Of a stretch of 64,000 nucleotides of DNA, positions 1 to 6,972 are shown piece after piece. The position numbers and the translations under genes are program-made. Location of the stretch: positions 3,348,001 through 3,412,000 of the forward strand of contig OZ245874.1 of assembly GCA_965229335.1 (NCBI GenBank). Direction: 5' to 3'. The DNA is from JAFKFH01 sp017307375. Lineage in GTDB: Bacteria; Pseudomonadota; Alphaproteobacteria; Ferrovibrionales; Ferrovibrionaceae. Numbering within the stretch: the first letter of the stretch is position 1; each line of letters starts with the position of its first letter. The notes beneath the pieces are model-generated. The model saw only the letters and a list, made by a program, of their open reading frames with translations, had not been told where the DNA came from and searched no databases.

Positions 1-854
1 CGCGCCGTATCCAGTCGCTCGAATCCTGGCTTGGCGTCACCCTCGTCGACCGGTCGGTCTTTCCGACGCGGCTGACCCCGGAAGGCGATCGTTTCCGCCG
101 CTACGCCGCCGACATCCTGTCGCTTGCCGGCGATGCCAAGGGCGAGTTGTCCGGCGTCCCCGCGCAGGAAAACATCCGCATCGCCATTCCCTATGCCCTG
201 GCCACCGCGTCGCTGCCGCGCTGGTGGGCCGACTGGTCGCGGCAACGCAATCTCTCCTGCTCGGTGCAACTCGGCAACATCCACGATCTCGTCACCTCGC
301 TGGTCGCCGGCAACGTCGATCTCCTGATCTGTTTCCATCACGCCCAGCAGCCGGTGCATCTCGACCCCGAGCATTTCGACCGCACCGTGATCGAGGCCGA
401 GCGCTTACGCCCCTATGCGGCGCACGACCTGGTCGAGCGCGGCGAGGCCGTGTTTCCCGGCCGCGCCACTCGGCCTCTGCCACTTCTGATGTATACGCCC
501 GGCATCTATTTTGCCCGTATCATCGACCTGACGCTTGCCGCCGCGCCGGAACCGCTGATCGGGCGCCGGGTGCTGGAAAGCGACATGTCGGACGTGCTGC
601 GCGACATGGCGCTGGCCGGCTTCGGCATCGCCTGGCTGCCCGACCGCACGGTTGCCGCCGGCCGGCCCGGCCTGGTGCCGCTCGATGCCGAACCCTGGTC
701 GCTCGACCTGTCGATCGTCGCCTTTCGCGACCGCGCCAATACCAGGCCTTCGGTCGACCGGCTCTGGGCCGACCTTGCCGGCCACCAGGCCCTTTCACCG
801 CCGCCGCGCCGCAACGGCCGGCCGTATCGTTCCATCAGGAGGAGAGAAGCATAA
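1..854 (+). CDS. LysR-family transcriptional regulator (5' partial)
   Basis: The reading frame is open from base 3, so the start and first HTH helices lie outside the window; about 283 residues are visible. The visible N-terminus (RRIQSLESWLGVTLVDRS, then RLTPEGDRF) is the end of a LysR winged-helix domain, followed by a periplasmic-binding-like effector domain of usual length. Its stop codon overlaps the start of the downstream substrate-binding protein gene (TAATG), so it is co-oriented and probably co-transcribed with the amino-acid importer. That arrangement suggests it controls this importer or the matching catabolic pathway; the effector is unknown. The family call is firm and the target is inference. 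Confidence 0.9.
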   Translation, partial: RRIQSLESWLGVTLVDRSVFPTRLTPEGDRFRRYAADILSLAGDAKGELSGVPAQENIRIAIPYALATASLPRWWADWSRQRNLSCSVQLGNIHDLVTSLVAGNVDLLICFHHAQQPVHLDPEHFDRTVIEAERLRPYAAHDLVERGEAVFPGRATRPLPLLMYTPGIYFARIIDLTLAAAPEPLIGRRVLESDMSDVLRDMALAGFGIAWLPDRTVAAGRPGLVPLDAEPWSLDLSIVAFRDRANTRPSVDRLWADLAGHQALSPPPRRNGRPYRSIRRREA

Positions 855-1762
855 TGCGCGTTACGACCCTTGCCGCCGCCCTGCTTGCCGCCAGCGCCAT
901 CTGTGGCGGCGCCCAGGCCCAGGACCTGACCGGCACGCTGAAGAAGATCAAGGAAACCGGCTCGATCACCCTGGGCACCCGCGATTCCTCGGTGCCGTTC
1001 TCCTATCTCGACGACAAGCAGCAGCCGATCGGCTATGCGATGGACCTGTGCGGCCGCATCGTCGAGGCGGTGAAGGACGAACTGAAGCTGGCCAAGCTCG
1101 ACGTCAAGCTGAACCCGGTCACCTCGGCCACCCGCATTCCCTTGATGGCCAACGGCACCATCGACCTCGAATGCGGCTCGACGACCAACAATGTCGAGCG
1201 CCAGCAGCAGGTGTCGTTCACCATCACCCACTTCCTGACGGCCAGTCGCTGGGTCACCAAGAAGTCGGCCAACATCAAGAAGCTGACCGACCTGAAGGGC
1301 AAGACGGTGGTTTCGACCGCCGGCACCACCAACATCAAGCAGCTGAACGAGGCGAATGCCGCCCAGAATCTCGGCATCAATATCGTCGCGGCCAAGGATC
1401 ATGCCGAGGCCTTCCTGATGGTCGAGACCGACCGTGCGGTTGCCTTCGTGATGGACGACATCCTGCTGGCGGGCCTCGTCGCGGCCTCGAAGGCGCCGGC
1501 CGCCTACGAGATTTCCGAGGACGGCCTGTCCAAGCCCGAGCCCTACGGCATCATGCTGCGGCGCGACGACCCGGCCTTCAAGAAGGTCGTCGATGCGGCG
1601 ATGAGCAAGATCTACACCTCCGGCGAGATCACCAAGATCTACGACAAGTGGTTCATGAACCCGGTCCCGCCGAAGAACCTGAACCTCAACGTCCCGATGT
1701 CGGCCGGCCTGAAGAAGCTGATGACCAAGCCGACCGACAGCCCCAATCCGGACGATTACTGA
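854..1762 (+). CDS. gltI: Amino-acid ABC transporter substrate-binding protein, GltI type
   Basis: A 302-residue periplasmic solute-binding protein of the polar amino-acid (PAAT) family. The ATG at 854 is preceded by a strong AGGAGGAGAG ribosome site, although the frame stays open far upstream. The N-terminus is a typical signal peptide ending in GGAQAQ. The mature part carries the family pattern: TGSITLGTRDSSVPFSY near the start, GYAMDLCGRI, and a C-terminal KWF helix. Similarity is closest in style to glutamate/aspartate-binding GltI. It is the first gene of a binding protein, two permeases and ATPase set in standard order. Substrate (glutamate/aspartate or related) is inferred from subfamily resemblance. 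Confidence 0.88.
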   Translation: MRVTTLAAALLAASAICGGAQAQDLTGTLKKIKETGSITLGTRDSSVPFSYLDDKQQPIGYAMDLCGRIVEAVKDELKLAKLDVKLNPVTSATRIPLMANGTIDLECGSTTNNVERQQQVSFTITHFLTASRWVTKKSANIKKLTDLKGKTVVSTAGTTNIKQLNEANAAQNLGINIVAAKDHAEAFLMVETDRAVAFVMDDILLAGLVAASKAPAAYEISEDGLSKPEPYGIMLRRDDPAFKKVVDAAMSKIYTSGEITKIYDKWFMNPVPPKNLNLNVPMSAGLKKLMTKPTDSPNPDDY

Positions 1763-1807
1763 CGGTACGGCGGCCGGGCGGGGAATGACGGGCGAGGGCT
1801 GGACGAC

Positions 1808-2539
1808 GTGAACTACAACTGGAACTGGGGCATCTTCTTCCAGCCCTCGCCCGAGGGGGCCGGCACCTATCTCGGCATGCTGGTCACCGGCCTGCAATGG
1901 ACGGTCGTGACCGCGCTGTGCTCCTGGGCGCTGGCCTTCACCCTCGGCTCGATCGTGGGCATCGTCCGCACGCTGCCCCAGGCCTGGGCCAGGCGGCTCG
2001 GCGATGCCTATGTCGAGCTGTTCCGCAACATCCCGGTCCTGGTGCAGATGTTCCTGTGGTTCTTCGTGCTGCCGGAACTGCTGCCGCAGGCGGCGGGGAT
2101 GTGGGTCAAGCAGTTGCCGAATGCCCCGTTCTGGACGGCGGTGGTCTGCCTCGGCTTCTTCACCTCGGCCCGCGTGGCCGAGCAGGTGCGGGCCGGCATC
2201 CTCGCCCTGTCGCGCGGCCAGTCGATGGCCGGGCTGGCGCTGGGCCTCACCCGCGCGCAGACCTATCGCCACGTGCTGCTGCCGATGGCTTATCGCATCG
2301 TCATGCCGCCGCTGACGTCGGAGTTCCTGAACAACCTGAAGAATACCTCCGTCGCCCTGACCATCGGCCTGCTCGAACTGACTGCGCGGGCCCGCGCCAT
2401 CCAGGAATTCTCGTTTCAGGTCTTCGAGGCGTTCACCGCGGCGACGGTGGTCTACCTGCTGATCAACCTGGTCGTCGTCGGCGCGATGAGCCTGCTGGAA
2501 CGCCGGCTGCGGGTGCCCGGCTTCATCATGGCGAAGTAG
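1808..2539 (+). CDS. gltJ: Amino-acid ABC transporter permease, GltJ type
   Basis: A 243-residue inner-membrane permease with a GTG start. It has the multi-span HisM/GltJ topology, the ELFRNIPVLVQMFLWFFVLP motif and the ABC-coupling (EAA) loop around ALGLTRAQTYRHVLLPMA. It lies 45 bases after gltI and 12 bases before the second permease, with which it should form the heterodimeric channel. The name follows gene order and family; the transported amino acid is inferred. Confidence 0.88.
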   Translation: MNYNWNWGIFFQPSPEGAGTYLGMLVTGLQWTVVTALCSWALAFTLGSIVGIVRTLPQAWARRLGDAYVELFRNIPVLVQMFLWFFVLPELLPQAAGMWVKQLPNAPFWTAVVCLGFFTSARVAEQVRAGILALSRGQSMAGLALGLTRAQTYRHVLLPMAYRIVMPPLTSEFLNNLKNTSVALTIGLLELTARARAIQEFSFQVFEAFTAATVVYLLINLVVVGAMSLLERRLRVPGFIMAK

Positions 2540-2551
2540 GGACGCCGGCGC

Positions 2552-3244
2552 ATGTTCTCGGATTTCGACTTCGACGTGATCGCCCGCTCGGCCCGCTACC
2601 TGCTGGTCGACGGCCTCGGATTCACCCTGACCCTGACCGCCCTGGCGACGGCCGGCGGCGTCGTCTTCGGCACGCTGCTGGCGCTCGCCCGGCTGTCCTC
2701 GCTGCCGCTGCTGCCGCGCGTGGCCGGGCTCTACGTCAATGTCCTGCGCTCGCTGCCGCTGGTCCTCGTCATCTTCTGGTTCTATTTCCTGGTGCCTTAC
2801 ATAGGCCAATGGATCACCGGGGCGTCGCGGCCGATCCAGGTCGGCGCCTTCTGGTCGGCGCTGATCACCTTCACGCTGTTCGAAGCCGCCTATTTCTGCG
2901 AGATCATCCGCGCCGGCATCCAGTCGATCCCGCGCGGCCAGATCGCCGCCGGCCAGGCGCTCGGCCTGACCTATGCCCAGGTGACGACGAACATCGTGCT
3001 GCCCCAGGCCTTCCGCACCATGCTGCCGGTGCTGCTGACCCAGACCATCGTCCTGTTCCAGGACACCTCGCTCGTCTACGTCATCTCGATCACCGACCTG
3101 CTGGGCGCCGCGGCCAAGGTGGCGCAGCGCGACGGCCGCCTGGTCGAGATGTACCTGTTCGCCGCGGCGATCTACTTCGTGATCTCGCTGACCGCGTCGC
3201 TGCTGGTCAAGCGCCTGCAGGCGCGCATCGCCATCATTCGCTGA
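2552..3244 (+). CDS. gltK: Amino-acid ABC transporter permease, GltK type
   Basis: A 230-residue second permease subunit. It contains the LYVNVLRSLPLVLVIFWFY segment and an EAA-type loop (GQALGLTYAQVTTNIVLPQA) that contacts the ATPase, with about five hydrophobic spans. The gene is 12 bases after gltJ and 17 before the ATPase gene, so translation is likely coupled within one operon. The family is certain; exact substrate is not visible from sequence. Confidence 0.88.
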   Translation: MFSDFDFDVIARSARYLLVDGLGFTLTLTALATAGGVVFGTLLALARLSSLPLLPRVAGLYVNVLRSLPLVLVIFWFYFLVPYIGQWITGASRPIQVGAFWSALITFTLFEAAYFCEIIRAGIQSIPRGQIAAGQALGLTYAQVTTNIVLPQAFRTMLPVLLTQTIVLFQDTSLVYVISITDLLGAAAKVAQRDGRLVEMYLFAAAIYFVISLTASLLVKRLQARIAIIR

Positions 3245-3261
3245 GAAGGCCCTGATCCGTC

Positions 3262-4005
3262 ATGCCGATGATCGAAATCGCCCATGTCAGCAAATGGTAC
3301 AATCCGACCTTCCAGGTGCTGAAGGATTGCACCCTCGACGTTGCCAAGGGCGAGGTCGTCGTCGTCTGCGGCCCGTCCGGGTCCGGCAAGTCGACGCTGA
3401 TCAAATGCGTCAACGGGCTGGAGAAGATCGACCAGGGCACCATCACCGTCGACGGTATCCGTGTCGACGCGCCGGAAACCAACCTGCCGAAGCTGCGCGC
3501 CCGCGTCGGCATGGTCTTCCAGCATTTCGAGCTGTTCCCGCATCTGTCGGTCACCGACAACCTGTGCCTGGCGCAGATGAAGGCGTTGGGCCGCAGCCGC
3601 GACCAGGCGGTGGCCAAGGCGATGGCGTTGCTCGACCGCGTCGGCCTGAAGGCCCACGCGCGGAAATTCCCCGGGCAGCTTTCCGGCGGCCAGCAGCAGC
3701 GCGTGGCGATCGCGCGCGCCCTGGCGATGGATCCGATCGCCATGCTGTTCGACGAGCCGACCTCGGCGCTCGACCCCGAGATGATCCAGGAAGTGCTCGA
3801 CGTCATGGTCGACCTGGCGCGCGAGGGCATGACGATGATGGTCGTGACCCACGAGATGGGCTTCGCCCGCTCGGTCGCCCACCGGGTCGTGTTCATGGAC
3901 CAGGGTGAGATCGTCGAGGATGCGCCGAAGGCCGAATTCTTCGGCAAGCCGCGCTCGGAACGCGCGCAGACCTTCCTGTCGCGGGTGCTGGTCGCCTCCC
4001 ATTGA
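3262..4005 (+). CDS. gltL: Amino-acid ABC transporter ATP-binding protein, GltL type
   Basis: A 247-residue cytoplasmic ATPase of the importer. All nucleotide-binding motifs are present: Walker A GPSGSGKST (about residue 38), Q-loop MVFQHFELFPHL, signature LSGGQQQRVAIARAL, Walker B AMLFDEPTSALD and the switch His in VVTHEMGFA. It ends the gltIJKL set. A short gap separates it from the nucleoside hydrolase gene on the same strand; no clear intrinsic terminator was seen between them, so read-through is possible. Confidence 0.92.
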   Translation: MPMIEIAHVSKWYNPTFQVLKDCTLDVAKGEVVVVCGPSGSGKSTLIKCVNGLEKIDQGTITVDGIRVDAPETNLPKLRARVGMVFQHFELFPHLSVTDNLCLAQMKALGRSRDQAVAKAMALLDRVGLKAHARKFPGQLSGGQQQRVAIARALAMDPIAMLFDEPTSALDPEMIQEVLDVMVDLAREGMTMMVVTHEMGFARSVAHRVVFMDQGEIVEDAPKAEFFGKPRSERAQTFLSRVLVASH

Positions 4006-4044
4006 TCCGGGTAGACTCCGGCCGATTCCAACGGAGTAGCCGAC

Positions 4045-4980
4045 TTGCGCCCCATCATCATCGATACCGATCCCGGGCAGGACGATGCCTTCGCCATCCT
4101 GCTGGCGCTGGCCTCGCCCGAACTCGACCTGCGCGCCATCACCGTCGTCGCCGGCAACGTGCCGCTGCACCACACCACGCGAAATGCCCGAACGGTCTGC
4201 GAACTGGCCGGGCGGCCCGACATCCCGGTCTATGCCGGTTGCGACCGGCCGCTGATGCGGCCGCTGGTGACCGCCGAGGAAGTTCATGGCAAGACCGGCC
4301 TCGACGGCTACGACCTGCCGCTGCCGACGATGCCCCTGCAGGCGCAGCACGCGGTCGACTTCCTGGTCGAGACGCTGCGCGCCGGTCCCGATGACGGCAT
4401 GACCCTCTGCCCGGTCGGGCCGCTGACCAACGTCGCGCTGGCCTTGATGCGCGCCCCCGACATCAAGGACAAGATCCGCGAGATCGTGCTGATGGGCGGG
4501 GCCTATTTCGAGGGCGGCAACATCACCCCGGCGGCCGAGTTCAACATCTATGTCGATCCGGAGGCCGCCGATCTCGTCTTCCGCTTCGGCCTGCCGATCA
4601 CGGTGATGCCGCTGGACGTCACCCACAAGGCCCTGTCGACGCGCGAGCGGGTCGAGGCCTTCCGCCGCCTGCCCAATCGCGTCGGCCCGGTCGCCGCCGC
4701 CTGGCTCGACTTCTTTGAACGCTTCGACGTCGAGAAATACGGCAGCGCCGGCGCCCCGCTGCACGACCCCTGCACGATAGCCTACCTGGTCAAGCCGGAA
4801 CTGTTCAGGGGCAAGCAGGTCAATCTCTGCGTCGAGACGCGCAGCGAGCTGACCCTGGGCCAGACGGTGGTCGACTGGTGGCGGGTAACCGATCGGCCGG
4901 CCAATGTCCGGTTCATCAACGAGATCGACGCCGACGGTTTCTTCGCGCTGCTGACCGAGCGGCTGGCGACGCTGCCCTGA
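4045..4980 (+). CDS. Nucleoside hydrolase (inosine/uridine-preferring family)
   Basis: A 311-residue enzyme that splits the N-glycosidic bond of ribonucleosides to give base and ribose. The N-terminal calcium-site motif DTDPGQDDA is intact, as are the GAYFEGGNITPAAEFNIYVDPEAA segment and the late PLHDPC motif containing the conserved active-site region. Translation appears to start at TTG 4045, 9 bases after ACGGAG. It is convergent with a ribokinase gene (4 bases between stops), which would phosphorylate the released ribose, so the pair makes a salvage module. The preferred base (purine or pyrimidine) cannot be read from the sequence. Confidence 0.9.
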   Translation: MRPIIIDTDPGQDDAFAILLALASPELDLRAITVVAGNVPLHHTTRNARTVCELAGRPDIPVYAGCDRPLMRPLVTAEEVHGKTGLDGYDLPLPTMPLQAQHAVDFLVETLRAGPDDGMTLCPVGPLTNVALALMRAPDIKDKIREIVLMGGAYFEGGNITPAAEFNIYVDPEAADLVFRFGLPITVMPLDVTHKALSTRERVEAFRRLPNRVGPVAAAWLDFFERFDVEKYGSAGAPLHDPCTIAYLVKPELFRGKQVNLCVETRSELTLGQTVVDWWRVTDRPANVRFINEIDADGFFALLTERLATLP

Positions 4981-4984
4981 CCCG

Positions 4985-5908
4985 CTATCGGCGCAGCAGC
5001 GCTTCCACCTCGGCCAGGGTCGGGGCGGCCGCAGCGGCGCCGGGCCGGGTGACCGCGATGGCGCCGCAGGCCGCGGCGAAGCGAACCGCGTCGGGCAGGG
5101 TGTCGCCGCGGGCCAAGGCAGTGGCCAGGCCGCCGTTGAAGCAGTCGCCGGCGGCGACGGTGTCGACCACGGTGACGGGGAAGGCCGGCACGAAACCTTC
5201 CTGGCCGTCGCCGGCATAAAAGGCGACCCCGTTGCCGCCGAGCTTGACGATGGCCATGCGGCAGCCGCGGGCGACCAGTTCGCGGGCCGCGGCGACGGCG
5301 TCTTCGGCCGTTGCCGGCCGGCGGCCGAGCAGGGCTGCCGTCTCGGTCTCGTTGGGGGTGATGATGTCGATCGCGTGCAGGACTGCCGGGTCGAGGCCGC
5401 CTTCCGGGGCAGGGGCCGGGTCCAGGATGACGGTGATGCCGGCGGCACGCGCCCGCGCCGCAAGATCGAGGCTGGCCGCGAGCGGCGTTTCCAGCTGCAG
5501 CAGCAGGACGCGGGTATCCGCCAGCCGCGCAGCCGCGCGTTCGACGTCGGCGCGGTCGAGCCGCATGTTGGCCCCGGCGACCAGCGCGATGCTGTTCTGG
5601 CCGTCGGCGGCACCGACGATGATCTGGGCGATGCCGGTTCCAGCCTGGTCGTCTTCGGCCACGCCCGCCAGGTCGAGGCCGTAGCCGCCCAGCAGGCCGC
5701 GGGCCTGCGCGCCCATCTCGTCGCGACCGGTGCGGCCGATGAAGATGGTGGGCGTGCCGAGCCTTGCGGCGGCGGCGGCCTGGTTGGCGCCCTTGCCGCC
5801 CAGCCCGATCGCGTAGCGCTGGGCGTGCAGCGTTTCGCCCGGCTGCGGCAGCCGGGGGGCGTAGACCGTGATGTCGACGTTGACGCTGCCGAAGACCAGG
5901 ATCGACAT
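4985..5908 (-). CDS. rbsK: Ribokinase
   Basis: A 307-residue PfkB-family sugar kinase converting ribose to ribose-5-phosphate. It shows the N-terminal signature GSVNVDI, the substrate-binding GGKGANQAAAAARLG motif, the DPAPAPEG segment and the C-terminal anion-hole/catalytic motif DTVAAGDCFNGGLA with its catalytic Asp. Length fits ribokinase. The start lies 5 bases after the stop of the upstream motB-like gene on the same strand, an unusual operon partner. The convergent nucleoside hydrolase supports a ribose rather than an adenosine or fructose role. Confidence 0.9.
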   Translation of the reverse strand: MSILVFGSVNVDITVYAPRLPQPGETLHAQRYAIGLGGKGANQAAAAARLGTPTIFIGRTGRDEMGAQARGLLGGYGLDLAGVAEDDQAGTGIAQIIVGAADGQNSIALVAGANMRLDRADVERAAARLADTRVLLLQLETPLAASLDLAARARAAGITVILDPAPAPEGGLDPAVLHAIDIITPNETETAALLGRRPATAEDAVAAARELVARGCRMAIVKLGGNGVAFYAGDGQEGFVPAFPVTVVDTVAAGDCFNGGLATALARGDTLPDAVRFAAACGAIAVTRPGAAAAAPTLAEVEALLRR

Positions 5909-5913
5909 GGCGG

Positions 5914-6888
5914 CTATTGTGCGGGGGCGCCGCCGCGTTCGCGCAGCACGACGACCGAGATGCGGCGGTTGGCCGGGTTCTGCGGGTCGGACGAGATCAG
6001 CGGCTCGGTATCGGCCTTGCCCACCACCTGCTTGATCCGCGGCGGGGCCAGGCCGGCCTCGACCAGCGCGCGGCGGCTGGCATTGGCGCGGTCGGCCGAC
6101 AGTTCCCAGTTGCCGTAGCCGCCGGTGCCGCGGAACGGCGTGGCGTCGGTATGGCCCGAGATCGAGATCTTGTTGGGCAGCTTGGCCAATGCCTGGGCCA
6201 CCAGCTGCATCAGCTTGCGCGTCCGGTCGTTCATGCCGGCCGAGCCCGAATTGAACATCGAGCTCTGGTCCTGGTCGACCAATTGGATGCGCAGGCCTTC
6301 CGGCGTCAGGTCGGTGATGATCTGCTTCGAAAGTTCGGAAATCTGCGGGTTGTCCTGGATCGCCTGCTTCAGCTGGCCCTCGATCTCGCGCATCTTCTGT
6401 TCTTCGCGCATCGCCGCCTGGGCCTCGAGCTCCTTGTCGGACAGCTTGCCGGCCCGGCCGGTGCCATCGCCGGTATCGCCGGACTGGCCCGAGGCCTCGC
6501 CGGTCTGGCCGGCGAGGCCCGCCCCGGTCTGGTCGCCTTCCTTCTGCTCGTCGGTCTTCTTGGCGTCCGACGCAGGGGGCGCCATGCCCGGCTGGGCCGA
6601 GACGACGCCCGAGGTCGCGATGCGCGCCCCGTCGACGATCACCGTCTGTCCGCCGAGCAGGCCGCCGGCACCGGATTTCGACGACGAGATCGAGGCCGGT
6701 GCGAAATAGTCGGCGATGCCCTTCTTCTGGTCCGAGGTCGTGACGTTCAGCAGCCAGAGCAGCAGGAAGAACGCCATCATTGCGGTCACGAAGTCGGCAT
6801 AGGCGACCTTCCAGGCACCGCCGTGATGGCCGCCTTCGACCTTGTTGACCTTCTTGATGATGATCGGCTGGTTGGACTGGTCAGCCAT
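5914..6888 (-). CDS. motB: MotB-type flagellar motor stator protein (OmpA-domain)
   Basis: A 324-residue inner-membrane protein. The N-terminus carries one transmembrane helix with the proton-binding Asp in YADFVTAMMAFFLLLWLL, typical of MotB. A Gly/Gln-rich, partly charged linker spans about residues 95-150. The C-terminus is an OmpA/MotB peptidoglycan-binding domain (SGHTDATPFRG, LSADRANASRRAL, NRRISVVVL). No motA or other flagellar gene is adjacent; it leads ribokinase by 5 bases instead. It could be the stator of the polar flagellum encoded away from its partner, or a second stator subunit. The family is certain and the gene symbol is the usual one. Confidence 0.87.
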   Translation of the reverse strand: MADQSNQPIIIKKVNKVEGGHHGGAWKVAYADFVTAMMAFFLLLWLLNVTTSDQKKGIADYFAPASISSSKSGAGGLLGGQTVIVDGARIATSGVVSAQPGMAPPASDAKKTDEQKEGDQTGAGLAGQTGEASGQSGDTGDGTGRAGKLSDKELEAQAAMREEQKMREIEGQLKQAIQDNPQISELSKQIITDLTPEGLRIQLVDQDQSSMFNSGSAGMNDRTRKLMQLVAQALAKLPNKISISGHTDATPFRGTGGYGNWELSADRANASRRALVEAGLAPPRIKQVVGKADTEPLISSDPQNPANRRISVVVLRERGGAPAQ

Positions 6889-6924
6889 TCTACCCGTTCC
6901 AGTGGCGCCTAGCTGGCGATGCAG

Positions 6925-6967
6925 CCTCGCATTATAAAGTTAATCGAGGGTTTGCCTCGCAATATAA
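6925..6967 (-). promoter_or_regulatory. Possible promoter and hairpin region of motB
   Basis: On the minus strand upstream of motB there is a perfect TATAAT hexamer (6931-6936), but no convincing -35 at standard spacing. Two near-identical 13-base copies (CCTCGCATTATAA and CCTCGCAATATAA in plus orientation) flank a small CGAGG-GTTTG-CCTCG hairpin. This is visible in sequence; promoter activity is inferred. Confidence 0.35.
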
Positions 6968-6972
6968 TGTCA

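Noticed and set aside
506..2809. Very long open frame antisense to the importer genes (767 codons)
   Set aside because: Arg/Gln/Asp/His-rich low-complexity product with no domain, opposite clear gltIJ genes; a shadow of GC-rich codon bias.
3172..5613. 813-codon antisense frame opposite gltL, nucleoside hydrolase and part of rbsK
   Set aside because: Spans three recognised genes, overlaps real rbsK in another frame and has no family features.
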